This document shows positions 6,857 through 14,659 of a DNA stretch of 21,483 nt, piece by piece. The stretch lies in NCBI GenBank assembly GCA_036655715.1, contig JAVVPO010000038.1, forward strand, positions 1 through 21,483, read 5' to 3'. Both the position numbers and the translations under genes were made by a program. The stretch comes from JAVVPO01 sp036655715. Lineage in GTDB: Bacteria > Bacillota > Clostridia > Lachnospirales > Cellulosilyticaceae. How positions within the stretch are numbered: position 1 is the stretch's first letter; each line of letters begins with the position of its first letter. Below the pieces are notes generated by a model. The model searched no databases. It was given only the letters and a program-made list of their open reading frames with translations, and was not told where the DNA came from.

Positions 6857-7510
6857 ATGAATACAGTAGGAATTATTGGTGCAATGGAAGAAGAGGTAAT
6901 CTCTATTAAGAGACAAATGAAAGTAGAGAATACACTCATAATAGCAGGAATGGAATTTTGCGAAGGAATCTTAAAAGAGAAAAAGGTAGTTGTAGTAAGA
7001 TGCGGCATAGGTAAAGTGAATTCAGCTGTATGTACTCAGATCCTTATTGATAAATTTGATGTAAATTGTATTATTAACACAGGTGTTGCAGGAGGATTAT
7101 ATCCAGACATCAATATAGGAGATATTGTTATCTCAAGTGATACTGTGCAACATGATATAGATAAGTCTTTCTTTGAAGCAGATGCAAAATTAATAGAGTT
7201 AGGGAAAGCAGCAGCTGAAAGCTTAATAGGAAATCAAAAAGTTTATATTGGTAGAATTGCTAGTGGAGATCAATTTATATCTAGCATGAGAGTTAAAGAA
7301 GATATTTACACGACATTTACAGCTTACTGTGCTGAGATGGAAGGTGCAGCTATTGCTCATACATGTTACCTTAATCAGATACCATTCGTAGTTATTAGAT
7401 CTATATCTGATAAGGCAGATCAAAGTGCAGAAGTCAACTTTGATGAATTCGTACATTTAGCAGCAAAAAATGCAAGTAAAATGATAGAAGCTATTATCGA
7501 AAAAATATAA
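6857..7510 (+). CDS. mtnN: 5'-methylthioadenosine/S-adenosylhomocysteine nucleosidase, internal loop missing
   Basis: MtnN (Pfs) hydrolyses MTA, SAH and 5'-deoxyadenosine to adenine plus the thioribose or ribose part, serving methionine salvage and the activated-methyl cycle. The 217-residue protein keeps GIIGAMEEEV (E13 equals the catalytic E12 of E. coli), NTGVAGG at 74-80, SGDQF (136-140), AEMEGAAIAH (E162) and SISDKAD (catalytic D185). It is short for the family, which is usually about 230. After QHDID (residue 102) it goes straight to KSFFEADAKL, omitting about 14 residues. In the E. coli enzyme the equivalent loop (about V102-P113) enters the active site of the partner subunit. AAAGGAG precedes the ATG by 8 nt. 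It is a single-gene unit with its own promoter and terminator. Family assignment is firm; how it compensates for the missing loop is unknown. Confidence 0.93.
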   Translation: MNTVGIIGAMEEEVISIKRQMKVENTLIIAGMEFCEGILKEKKVVVVRCGIGKVNSAVCTQILIDKFDVNCIINTGVAGGLYPDINIGDIVISSDTVQHDIDKSFFEADAKLIELGKAAAESLIGNQKVYIGRIASGDQFISSMRVKEDIYTTFTAYCAEMEGAAIAHTCYLNQIPFVVIRSISDKADQSAEVNFDEFVHLAAKNASKMIEAIIEKI

Positions 7511-7519
7511 TTAAAAGAG

Positions 7520-7556
7520 ATTATCCACCATACTATATATTGGTGGATAATTTTTT
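7520..7556 (+). terminator. Terminator of mtnN
   Basis: ATTATCCACCA (7520-7530) pairs perfectly with TGGTGGATAAT (7541-7551) across a 10-nt loop. The run of T at 7551-7556 follows. Confidence 0.93.
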
Positions 7557-7577
7557 GCCTAAAATAGTCTAACTTAT

Positions 7578-7606
7578 TTGCAAAAATGGTAATTAATGGT
7601 TATAAT
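7578..7606 (+). promoter_or_regulatory. Sigma-A promoter of the membrane/coiled-coil orphan
   Basis: TTGCAA (7578-7583), an exact 17-nt spacer, then a perfect TATAAT (7601-7606). Transcription would start near 7613. This rules out the in-frame ATG at 7586 as the translation start. Confidence 0.75.
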
Positions 7607-7636
7607 TGTATTAGAGAAATATATAGGGGGATGAAT

Positions 7637-8362
7637 ATGATAGGACTATTATTAGCTATTAATATAGTATTGTCTTTTATTATTTTATTAGCAACAAGTA
7701 TGATTCAGAATCATTTTAAGAGAATAGATAGAAGTATGGAGATATATGCTGATAAAAAAATATATAAGTCTAGATCAGATACACTATTTCTAGATATACT
7801 GTTAGAAAAGTATAAGTTAATCGTGGGATATAATAAAAATAGTAATGTAGATATGGCAATGATGATACATAAAGCCTTCTGCGAAGCGTATATAGGGCGA
7901 TTTAAGTACACAAAAGTACAAAGCATTGCAAATAAGGGGAAAATTGTAATGTGGGGTATGTTGATTATACAGATTGGATTAGAACTGCTAAAAGGGGTAG
8001 AAGCTTATTCAAAGATTGGGTTTATACTGATTATAGCAAATAGTTTGTTATGCATGCTTATAACTTTAATAGGCGTTATTAAGGGGATACTAGAAGAGCG
8101 AGAAAGGCTTACTATTAAATTAGCTGATTATATAGTAAATACTTATCCAGCAGAGATAGAATGGCAAAGAGAACAAAAAAATCTCAAAGAACTTAAGAGT
8201 GAAGTTGAGCACTTAAAAGAAGAATTATATAGCTATAAAACGGTAGAAACTCAAAAGGATATAAAAGGAGTAGAAAAAAGTGCTGGGGTAGAAGAAGTTG
8301 AAGATATCCTCCAAGAAAAGGATATTATTCACTTATTGGACAAGATGAATCTTAATATCTAA
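7637..8362 (+). CDS. Unrecognised membrane protein with C-terminal coiled coil
   Basis: I do not recognise this 241-residue protein. It has an N-terminal membrane segment (about 3-22) and a charged, Lys/Arg-rich region of about 75 residues. Two further membrane segments follow (about 103-119 and 127-149). The cytoplasmic tail has a heptad-like coiled coil at about 162-192 (EQKNLKELKSEVEHLKEELY) and ends in acidic and hydrophobic residues. The layout (one segment, cytoplasmic loop, two segments, tail) recalls MotA/TolQ-type stator subunits in topology only; I see no sequence motif for them. GGGGG at 7626-7630 lies 6 nt before the ATG at 7637. It is a monocistronic unit with a near-consensus promoter and a strong terminator, so it is probably expressed during growth. 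Confidence 0.7.
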   Translation: MIGLLLAINIVLSFIILLATSMIQNHFKRIDRSMEIYADKKIYKSRSDTLFLDILLEKYKLIVGYNKNSNVDMAMMIHKAFCEAYIGRFKYTKVQSIANKGKIVMWGMLIIQIGLELLKGVEAYSKIGFILIIANSLLCMLITLIGVIKGILEERERLTIKLADYIVNTYPAEIEWQREQKNLKELKSEVEHLKEELYSYKTVETQKDIKGVEKSAGVEEVEDILQEKDIIHLLDKMNLNI

Positions 8363-8373
8363 GGGAAGTATAC

Positions 8374-8432
8374 AAAAGCCTCAAGTTATAGATAGACTAA
8401 GACGATAGTTAATCTATAACTTGAGGCTTTTT
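8374..8432 (+). terminator. Terminator of the membrane/coiled-coil orphan
   Basis: A 19-bp perfect inverted repeat (8375-8393 with 8412-8430) has an 18-nt loop. The 3' arm ends in a run of T. Confidence 0.88.
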
Positions 8433-8548
8433 ATATGCTAGGATTGAATAACTGAAAAATTAGGCAGATAAAATACACTATAATGTTTTGTAAAAGAATA
8501 GTATACTTGAGCTAGTTTTATGAAAAATAAATAGAATTGTAACAAATA

Positions 8549-8577
8549 TTGGAAATGAATAAAAATTAAGGTATAAT
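8549..8577 (+). promoter_or_regulatory. Sigma-A promoter of pgi
   Basis: TTGGAA (8549-8554), a 17-nt spacer and a perfect TATAAT (8572-8577). Transcription would start near 8584, giving a leader of about 39 nt. Confidence 0.78.
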
Positions 8578-8622
8578 GTTAGAGAAAATAATATTGATTT
8601 AAGCAAATAGGAGGAAGTAGAA

Positions 8623-9969
8623 GTGAATAAAATTACATTAGACTATTCAAAGACAGGGATTAAACCTCATGAATTAGAATGTTTTGTACCACAAGTCCAA
8701 TTAGCTCATCAGATGTTACATGATAAAACAGGTGCAGGAAATGATTTTTTAGGTTGGATTGACCTTCCCGTAGATTATGATAAAGAAGAATTTAGCCGTA
8801 TTCAGGCAGCATCAGAAAAAATAAAAGCAGATTCAGATATACTTATTGTAATAGGAATAGGTGGTTCTTATCTAGGTGCACGTGCATGTATTGAAGCACT
8901 TTCACATACCTTCTATAATTCCCTTTCAAAAGATCAAAGAAAAACTCCAGCAGTTTATTTTGTAGGAAATAATATTTCAGGAACTTACCTTAGAAATCTT
9001 TTAGATATTTGTGAAGGTAAAGAAGTAAGTGTAAATGTGATTTCAAAATCAGGGACAACTACAGAACCAGCTATTGCTTTCCGTGTATTCAAAAAATACA
9101 TGGAAGAAAGATATGGTAAAGAAGAAGCTAAAAATCGCATATTTGCGACTACAGATAAAGCACGTGGGGCACTTCTTACATTGGCAAGAGAAGAAGGCTA
9201 TGAGACATTTGTTATTTCAGATGATATAGGTGGACGATTCTCTGTACTTACAGCGGTAGGGTTACTTCCAATTGCGGTTGCAGGTATTCCTATTGATGTA
9301 TTAATGCAAGGGGCAGCAGATGCAAGATTAGAGTATGCAAGTCCAGTACTTGATGAAAATGTATGTTACCAATATGCAGCTCTAAGAAATGCACTTTTAA
9401 GAAAGAGCAAAAATGTAGAGATTCTTGTGAATTACGAACCAGCACTTCAGTATTTTGGTGAGTGGTGGAAACAGCTTTATGCAGAGAGTGAAGGAAAAGA
9501 TCAAAAAGGTATTTTCCCAGCATCACTTAACTTTTCTACAGATTTACATTCTCTTGGTCAATATGTTCAAGATGGGCAAAGATTCCTCTTTGAGACAGTA
9601 TTAAATGTAGAAACACCAAGATTAGATGTGATATTAGAAGAAGCAGAAGTAGACCTTGATGGACTTAACTACTTAGCAGGAGAAACGATGGACTTCGTTA
9701 ACAAAAAAGCTTTCGAAGGGACACTTCTTGCTCATGTAGATGGAGGAGTACCAAATATTATCATAAATATCCCGGAACTTGATGCTTACAATATGGGTAA
9801 ACTTATCTATTTCTTTGAAAAAGCATGTGGGATTAGTGGATACTTATTAGGAGTTAATCCATTTGATCAACCAGGAGTGGAAGAGTACAAGAAAAATATG
9901 TTTGCTTTACTTGGAAAAGCAGGGTATGAAGAGTTAAGAGCAGAATTAGTTAATAGAATTAATAATTAG
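8623..9969 (+). CDS. pgi: Glucose-6-phosphate isomerase
   Basis: PGI interconverts glucose 6-phosphate and fructose 6-phosphate in the cytoplasm. The 448-residue length is that of the shorter Bacillus/Clostridia type. Visible motifs are the phosphate-binding GIGGSYLGA (78-86) and SKSGTTTEP (141-149), the PGI signature DIGGRFSVLTAVG (201-213), AESEGK with the catalytic Glu at 290, a His in TDLHSLGQ (309), and the second signature GYLLGVNPFDQPGVEEYKK (416-434). The start is GTG at 8623, with AGGAGG at 8609-8614 ideally spaced. It is a single-gene unit with its own promoter, convergent with the PTS operon downstream. Its product pool is the natural entry point for sugar delivered by that PTS. 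Confidence 0.98.
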   Translation: MNKITLDYSKTGIKPHELECFVPQVQLAHQMLHDKTGAGNDFLGWIDLPVDYDKEEFSRIQAASEKIKADSDILIVIGIGGSYLGARACIEALSHTFYNSLSKDQRKTPAVYFVGNNISGTYLRNLLDICEGKEVSVNVISKSGTTTEPAIAFRVFKKYMEERYGKEEAKNRIFATTDKARGALLTLAREEGYETFVISDDIGGRFSVLTAVGLLPIAVAGIPIDVLMQGAADARLEYASPVLDENVCYQYAALRNALLRKSKNVEILVNYEPALQYFGEWWKQLYAESEGKDQKGIFPASLNFSTDLHSLGQYVQDGQRFLFETVLNVETPRLDVILEEAEVDLDGLNYLAGETMDFVNKKAFEGTLLAHVDGGVPNIIINIPELDAYNMGKLIYFFEKACGISGYLLGVNPFDQPGVEEYKKNMFALLGKAGYEELRAELVNRINN

Positions 9970-9973
9970 AAAT

Positions 9974-10020
9974 AAAAAAGCTGGCTAGAGAGGATAAAAT
10001 CCTATCTAGCCAGCTTTTTT
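9974..10020. terminator. Bidirectional terminator between pgi and the PTS operon
   Basis: A-run, GCTGGCTAGA (9980-9989), a partly paired loop, TCTAGCCAGC (10005-10014), then a T-run (10015-10020). The symmetric A and T flanks let it end transcription from both sides. It fills nearly all of the gap between the two convergent stop codons. Confidence 0.94.
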
Positions 10021-10021
10021 A

Positions 10022-10450
10022 TTATATACCGTCTTCATCAATTACAGTTTGTTTAGAACTAGTTTTCATGAAACAAATAAGTGATTCATGACCAGTATTT
10101 AAAATATTATCTGCCGTAACATCACCTAAATCATACATTACATTGGTAATTGTATCAATAATCATAGGTAGATTACTACCACTTATGACATCTACGTTGG
10201 TACAATCTTTAGAGGCTAAGCAACTTACATTGAAGGGAGAGCCACCAGCAAGGTCAGTAAAAACAATAACCTTTTTAGATGTTGTACTTAACTCTTTAAC
10301 TAAATCAATTAACTTAGTTTGATAAACTTCAAATTCCTCATTAAAATTAACAAAATAAGTATTTGCAGGTTCACCTATTAATAGAGTAAGAGCACTTTTA
10401 AATCCTTCAGCGAATTCGCCATGACCTGTTACAATAATAGAAGTATTCAT
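10022..10450 (-). CDS. PTS mannose-family EIIA component
   Basis: EIIA accepts phosphate from HPr on a histidine and passes it to EIIB. The 142-residue single-domain protein starts MNTSIIVTGHGEFAEG, with the phosphorylated histidine at position 10. It continues with the family pattern VIVFTDLAGGSPFNV (about 61-75) and SGSNLPMI (about 89-96). It is the last gene of the operon, with 1 nt between the IID stop and its ATG. It has no strong ribosome binding site (only AGGT about 11 nt upstream), so translation is probably coupled to IID. IIA is a separate protein here, not fused to IIB as in many mannose PTS. Confidence 0.93.
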   Translation of the reverse strand: MNTSIIVTGHGEFAEGFKSALTLLIGEPANTYFVNFNEEFEVYQTKLIDLVKELSTTSKKVIVFTDLAGGSPFNVSCLASKDCTNVDVISGSNLPMIIDTITNVMYDLGDVTADNILNTGHESLICFMKTSSKQTVIDEDGI

Positions 10451-10451
10451 T

Positions 10452-11258
10452 TTAGAATATACCTATGAAAGCACCAAGAAGGCCGATTACAATAAGAATT
10501 AAAATGTTTACAAGTACAGAAACATTTTTCTTAGTTAAGCTGTAAAGACCAAATGTAAGGCCAAGAGGAAGAAGTTTAGGCATGATAGAATCAATAATAG
10601 ATTGAACAGTTTTACCGCCGACAACGACAGCTTCGTTAATGTTAACATTTACATAAGAAGCAATAAGAGCTCCGATAATTAATACTCCTAGGATTGTAGC
10701 AGCATTAGTAAATTGTTTTGCATGTTTAGTAATTTGACCAATAGCATTAGCACCTACTTCGTAAGACCAATGCATTAACCAGAATCTCAAACCAAAGTGA
10801 ACAACGTTGAAGATAAGTAAGAAGACGATAGGTCCCATAAAGCTTCCACTAAGTGAAAGGTTTGCACCGATACCAGCGGCGATAGGAACAAGTGTAAACC
10901 AGAAGATAGCATCTCCAATACCACCAAGAGGCCCCATAGCAGCAACTCTAATAGAACGAATGGTTTGGATATCAGCTTTCTTTTCTTCTAATGAGAGTAC
11001 AATACCCATAACAAAAGTAACTAAGAAGGGATGAGTATTAAAGAACTCCATATTATGAGTCATAGATGTAGCTAAATCATCTTTGTTTTTATGTATAGAT
11101 TTAAGACCAGGAATAATAGAGTAGAGCCATCCACAAGCTTGCATTCTATTGTAGTTGAATGAACCTTGTAAGAACAATGAACGCCATACCATTTGGTTAA
11201 GCACTTTTTTACTTAGTTTTTCACCAGCTTTTTGATCAACATATTGATTATATTCCAT
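10452..11258 (-). CDS. PTS mannose-family EIID component
   Basis: EIID is one of the two integral membrane subunits of mannose-class PTS permeases and forms the sugar channel with EIIC. The 268-residue protein begins with a soluble part including LSKKVLNQMVWRSLFLQGSF and NYNRMQACGW, typical of EIID. It continues with THNMEFFNTHPF and VAAMGPLGGIGDAIFWF, then ends in hydrophobic segments. Its ATG at 11258 lies inside the end of the EIIC gene (11-nt overlap), with AAAGGAG about 12 nt upstream, so the two membrane subunits are translationally coupled. Confidence 0.95.
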   Translation of the reverse strand: MEYNQYVDQKAGEKLSKKVLNQMVWRSLFLQGSFNYNRMQACGWLYSIIPGLKSIHKNKDDLATSMTHNMEFFNTHPFLVTFVMGIVLSLEEKKADIQTIRSIRVAAMGPLGGIGDAIFWFTLVPIAAGIGANLSLSGSFMGPIVFLLIFNVVHFGLRFWLMHWSYEVGANAIGQITKHAKQFTNAATILGVLIIGALIASYVNVNINEAVVVGGKTVQSIIDSIMPKLLPLGLTFGLYSLTKKNVSVLVNILILIVIGLLGAFIGIF

Positions 11259-12021
11259 CGCTCACGTCAACTCCTTTACTTCTATTATTGTTTTCTGTGT
11301 GGATTTGGAAGTCATAAACTGCCATTGCTACACCAACAATTGCAACTGCAAGTAGTGGTAAGTTCAGATAAGCTACTAATACGAAACCAATAGCTAAGAA
11401 GATCATATGTTTCTTGCTAAGCATAACTTTCATAAGCATTGCAAATCCTAGAGCTGGCATCATTCCACCTGCTGCGCTAAGACCAGTCCATACCCATGCA
11501 GGTAATGCTGTAGTGAGTGATTCACCAACTGCTTGACCGAATAGTAATCCAATAAGAACGATTGCAGAGAAGAATAATCCTAAACATGCCATTGTAATAT
11601 AGTTTAATTTTTCAATAGCAGAAGTATTTCCTTCAGCAGCGTATTTATCTGCTTTTACCATAAGAGGAGAACATACTGTAAAGAGTACTGTAACAGCGTA
11701 TTGTCCAAGTAATGCAAATGGAATAGCAAGAGGAAGTGCTGAATCTACTGGAATACCAAGGCCAATTCCGAATACAGTAGCCATGATACCACCGATAACA
11801 GCGTTTGGAGGTTGAGCACCGCCAACTGGCATTGCGCCAATCATCATAAGTTCATAAGAAGCACCAATAATAAGACCGGTGTTGAAATCCCCTAAAATTA
11901 AACCGACAACAGGACCTACAACGATAGGTCTGTATAAAGACTCAAGAAAGTTGAATTGGTCAATGGCAGCTATAAAGGTTACAACAAGGACTAACAGAAT
12001 TTGTACAAAAGAAAAGTCCAT
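11248..12021 (-). CDS. PTS mannose-family EIIC component
   Basis: This is the 257-residue polytopic membrane subunit. It starts MDFSFVQILLVLVVTF, followed by the family stretch FNFLESLYRPIVVGPVVGLI, then IGAMPVGGAQPPNAVIGG (about 81-98) and alternating hydrophobic segments to the end. The sequence is of the EIIC-Sor type used for mannose, sorbose, galactosamine and related sugars. The substrate cannot be fixed from sequence; the subfamily looks closest to amino-sugar (AgaC/AgaW-like) members, which is an impression only. AAGGGGTG precedes the ATG. It lies 19 nt after the IIB gene. Confidence 0.95.
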   Translation of the reverse strand: MDFSFVQILLVLVVTFIAAIDQFNFLESLYRPIVVGPVVGLILGDFNTGLIIGASYELMMIGAMPVGGAQPPNAVIGGIMATVFGIGLGIPVDSALPLAIPFALLGQYAVTVLFTVCSPLMVKADKYAAEGNTSAIEKLNYITMACLGLFFSAIVLIGLLFGQAVGESLTTALPAWVWTGLSAAGGMMPALGFAMLMKVMLSKKHMIFLAIGFVLVAYLNLPLLAVAIVGVAMAVYDFQIHTENNNRSKGVDVSDGI

Positions 12022-12040
12022 CTAAAAATCACCCCTTAGA

Positions 12041-12517
12041 TTATTCGAATAGTTTACTTACATCTTCAGTTCCTTCACTAGGAACACGTCTAATTTCTAA
12101 AGCTACCCCAAGTTCTTGCAATTTTTTGAAGGCTGCAACATCTACAGCATCTACACAGACAGCTTTTGAAACTTGTTTTTTGCCATCAGCCATATGCATA
12201 TTTCCAATATTAACTTTTTTAATTGGAACGCCCCCTTCAACTAAAGCTAAAACATCACTTGGAGTCTCACAAATGATGGCGATCATTTGCGTAGAACTGG
12301 CCTTGTGGATAACATTGATAGTTTTTTCAAGACTAAAATATCTAGTCTGAGCAAAACTAGGTGCACACATATCCATAAGACTTTGCCTAAAGTCATCTTT
12401 ACAAACATTATCATTAGCAACCAATAATAAGTTTGCCCCCACGCTAGATGCCCACATAGTAGCAACTTGGCCATGGATTAATCTGTTATCAATTCTTGTC
12501 AGTACAATATTAGGCAT
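12041..12517 (-). CDS. PTS mannose-family EIIB component
   Basis: EIIB transfers phosphate from EIIA to the incoming sugar. The 158-residue protein starts MPNIVLTRIDNRLIHGQVA, with the phosphorylated histidine at position 15 in the family motif. It continues with the Rossmann-like pattern VANDNVCKDDFRQSLMDMCAP and ends in LEIRRVPSEGTEDVSKLFE. It is the first gene of the operon, with a strong AGGAGGG before the ATG. With IIC, IID and IIA it makes a complete permease. No regulator or catabolic gene is included in the operon. Confidence 0.95.
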   Translation of the reverse strand: MPNIVLTRIDNRLIHGQVATMWASSVGANLLLVANDNVCKDDFRQSLMDMCAPSFAQTRYFSLEKTINVIHKASSTQMIAIICETPSDVLALVEGGVPIKKVNIGNMHMADGKKQVSKAVCVDAVDVAAFKKLQELGVALEIRRVPSEGTEDVSKLFE

Positions 12518-12984
12518 TGATATTAACCCTCCTTTTTTTATGAATTTTAATCTAATATAATTTAAAAAATTATATCCAAGATAAATAATAAAATAAAAAT
12601 TGTACTACATTATAGTTATGATATACATGAAGTAAATATGAATAGGTAAGAAAATATGAGATAAAATTAGATGTGATTAAATAAGCAAGTTATAAGTATA
12701 AGATGATTAGAATAAATACAGAGTTAATTCAAGAAAAGTCAACAAATAAATCACTAGATAAATCTAATACTAGATGAATTATGATTAACTTATATAAATG
12801 TGTAAATAATATATAGAAATAATATATAATTAAAGTTAAATAAATACTACCATATAATGTTAAATAAATGCAAGAACTAATGAATGAAAATATTATAAAA
12901 TTTTGATTATTTTGTGTATTAGCTTGATGTTTATAGCTATGGTATACTTAAAATTATAAAATATATATAAGAAAGAGGATCAAA
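12518..12984. other. 467-nt AT-rich intergenic region between divergent units
   Basis: I see no ORF of note, tRNA, riboswitch-like fold or terminator here. It holds the outward promoters of the PTS operon (minus strand) and of the NiaR gene (plus strand). I searched for a sigma-54 promoter (GG-N10-GC type, common for mannose PTS in Firmicutes) and for a CcpA cre-type palindrome and saw neither. Confidence 0.6.
12609..12636 (-). promoter_or_regulatory. Candidate sigma-A promoter of the PTS operon
   Basis: On the minus strand TTTACT (12636-12631), a 16-nt spacer and a perfect TATAAT (12614-12609). It would give a leader of about 85 nt to the EIIB start. AT richness makes chance matches possible. 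Confidence 0.45.
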
Positions 12985-13503
12985 ATGGAGGGTCAAGAAA
13001 GAAGAAAAGCAATTATTAAGCTGTTAGAAATGAATGATAAACCACTAAGTGGTATTGTCTTAGGAAAGAATTTTGGAATCAGTAGACAAGTAGTTGTACA
13101 GGATATCGCATTATTACGAGCAGAAGGCTACGATATTTTAGCAACAGCAAGAGGATATATACTCAATAAAGATATGGAGCAAATTGAAAGTAGAGTTTTA
13201 TTAGTTAAGCATACTAGAGAACAATTAGAAGATGAACTCAATAGTATAGTTGATAATGGCGGAAGAGTGAGAAATGTCATTATATCTCATGCTATATATG
13301 GTGAGTTAATAGGTGATCTTATGCTAAGAACTAGACGAGATATCAGACAATTTGTTGAAAAAATAAATGCAGAGAGTGCAAGTACACTTATGGAATTAAC
13401 AGAAGGGGTGCACATGCATACAATAGAAGCTTCTTCTGAAGAAGAATTAGATAGTATTCAAGCAGAACTAGAAGAAAAAGGAATATTGATTAGCGATAAA
13501 TAA
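12985..13503 (+). CDS. niaR: NiaR/YrxA-type transcriptional repressor (HTH + 3H domain)
   Basis: NiaR represses NAD-synthesis and niacin-uptake genes when niacin binds its metal-containing 3H domain. The 172-residue protein has a winged helix-turn-helix at about 1-60 (GKNFGISRQVVVQDIALLRA and ILATARGYIL). Its 3H domain keeps H76 and E84 in VKHTREQLEDEL, H102 in ISHAIYG, and H143/H145 in GVHMHTIEA. The H-x7-E plus HxH set matches the metal ligands known in the Thermotoga protein. GAGG precedes the ATG at suitable spacing. It lies 65 nt before a PTS_EIIC_2 membrane protein with no terminator between, so the two are probably one transcript. No nad or niaX/niaP gene is in the window. Confidence 0.88.
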   Translation: MEGQERRKAIIKLLEMNDKPLSGIVLGKNFGISRQVVVQDIALLRAEGYDILATARGYILNKDMEQIESRVLLVKHTREQLEDELNSIVDNGGRVRNVIISHAIYGELIGDLMLRTRRDIRQFVEKINAESASTLMELTEGVHMHTIEASSEEELDSIQAELEEKGILISDK

Positions 13504-13568
13504 AATCATATTGACTAGTGTCTTGTCATATGTTAGCCTCTAATGAGAATGTTAGCAGGAGGGATAAG

Positions 13569-14657
13569 ATGGATAGTAAAATGAATATGATTAAATGGGG
13601 ACGAAAAGTAATTGATAGATATTTTATTAAAGGCCTTAGTGGCATGGCGGCAGGATTATTTTCAACGCTTATTATAGGGCTTATATTAAAGCAGATAGGA
13701 AGTTTTGCGCCAGAAACAAGTATAGGGATGTTACTTATTCAACTGGGTCAACTAGCCTCAGTATTAACTGGCGTAGGTATTGCTATAGGAACAGCGCATA
13801 GTTTGGATGCCCCCAAATTAGTGCTTTATGCAAGTGGGTTAAATGGATTAGTAGGTGCTTATTCATTAAGTTTAATATCAGACAACTTAATAGGAGAGGC
13901 AGGAATATTATTATCAGGGCCCGGAGAACCTCTCGGAGCTTTTTTAGCAACTATTATAGGTGTAGAAATAGGGCGTTTGGTATCTGGAAAGACAAGTTTG
14001 GATATTTTAATAACCCCAGCAGTAACTATTATAGCGGGAAGCTTTGTCGCAGTTTTATTAGGACCACCTATATCCGTATTTATGGGATCATTAGGCGGGC
14101 TGATAGAGAGTGCTACAAGTTTACATCCTTTTATGATGGGAATGATTATATCTGTATTAATGGGGATATTCTTAACTCTGCCTATTAGCTCAGCAGCGAT
14201 AAGTATTATATTAGGATTATCTGGACTTGCAGCTGGAGCTGCGACTGTAGGCTGTTCAGCTCAAATGATAGGATTTGCTGTGATGAGTTATAAAGAAAAT
14301 AAAATGAATGGACTATTGGCACAGGGGCTAGGGACATCTATGTTGCAGATTGGTAATATAGTAAGAAATCCAAGAATTTGGATACCGCCTATTTTAGCTA
14401 GTGCTATCTTAGGGCCATTAGCTACTAAAGTATTTGCGATGGAAAATGTTGCAGCAGGTGCAGGAATGGGAACTTCAGGACTCGTGGGACAGATTTTAAC
14501 TTGGCAGACGATGACAGGAAGTAGAGAACCCATGAGTGTACTAATAGCTATCTTATTATTGCATTTTGTATTACCAGCTATTTTAACTCTGATATTTGCA
14601 TGGATTTTAAAACACATGGGATGGATTAAAGATGGGGATTTGAAATTAGAATTATAA
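13569..14657 (+). CDS. PTS_EIIC_2 / PfoR-type membrane protein
   Basis: The 362-residue polytopic protein has roughly ten hydrophobic segments. Recognisable pieces are YFIKGLSGMAAGLFSTLIIG (about 18-37), GTAHSLDAPKLVLYASGLNG, GEPLGAFLATIIGVEIGRLV, and MTGSREPMSVLIAILLLHF near the end. This fits the PTS_EIIC_2 family, which includes Clostridium perfringens PfoR. These look like EIIC channels but stand without IIA or IIB domains, and transport function is unproven. The ATG at 13569 is chosen because AGGAGGG (13557-13563) lies 5 nt upstream. A nominal TTG start at 13518 would read through this site. It follows the niaR gene, which raises the untested idea of a niacin-linked or NiaR-controlled role. 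Confidence 0.85.
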   Translation: MDSKMNMIKWGRKVIDRYFIKGLSGMAAGLFSTLIIGLILKQIGSFAPETSIGMLLIQLGQLASVLTGVGIAIGTAHSLDAPKLVLYASGLNGLVGAYSLSLISDNLIGEAGILLSGPGEPLGAFLATIIGVEIGRLVSGKTSLDILITPAVTIIAGSFVAVLLGPPISVFMGSLGGLIESATSLHPFMMGMIISVLMGIFLTLPISSAAISIILGLSGLAAGAATVGCSAQMIGFAVMSYKENKMNGLLAQGLGTSMLQIGNIVRNPRIWIPPILASAILGPLATKVFAMENVAAGAGMGTSGLVGQILTWQTMTGSREPMSVLIAILLLHFVLPAILTLIFAWILKHMGWIKDGDLKLEL

Positions 14658-14659
14658 AT

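Noticed and set aside
7586..7636. Upstream ATG for the membrane/coiled-coil orphan
   Set aside because: It lies between the -35 and -10 boxes of a strong promoter and so would not be in the mRNA.
12518..12984. Possible sigma-54 promoter, cre site or riboswitch in the large gap
   Set aside because: I scanned both strands by eye and found no GG-N10-GC type element, no cre-like palindrome with CG centre and no conserved riboswitch core; only AT-rich promoter-like sequence.
13518..13568. Upstream TTG start for the PTS_EIIC_2 gene adding 17 residues
   Set aside because: The added residues are polar and contain the AGGAGGG ribosome binding site of the ATG at 13569, which is clearly the better start.
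14288..14617. Minus-strand open frame within the PTS_EIIC_2 gene
   Set aside because: It lies opposite hydrophobic codons of a confident gene and has no ribosome binding site.
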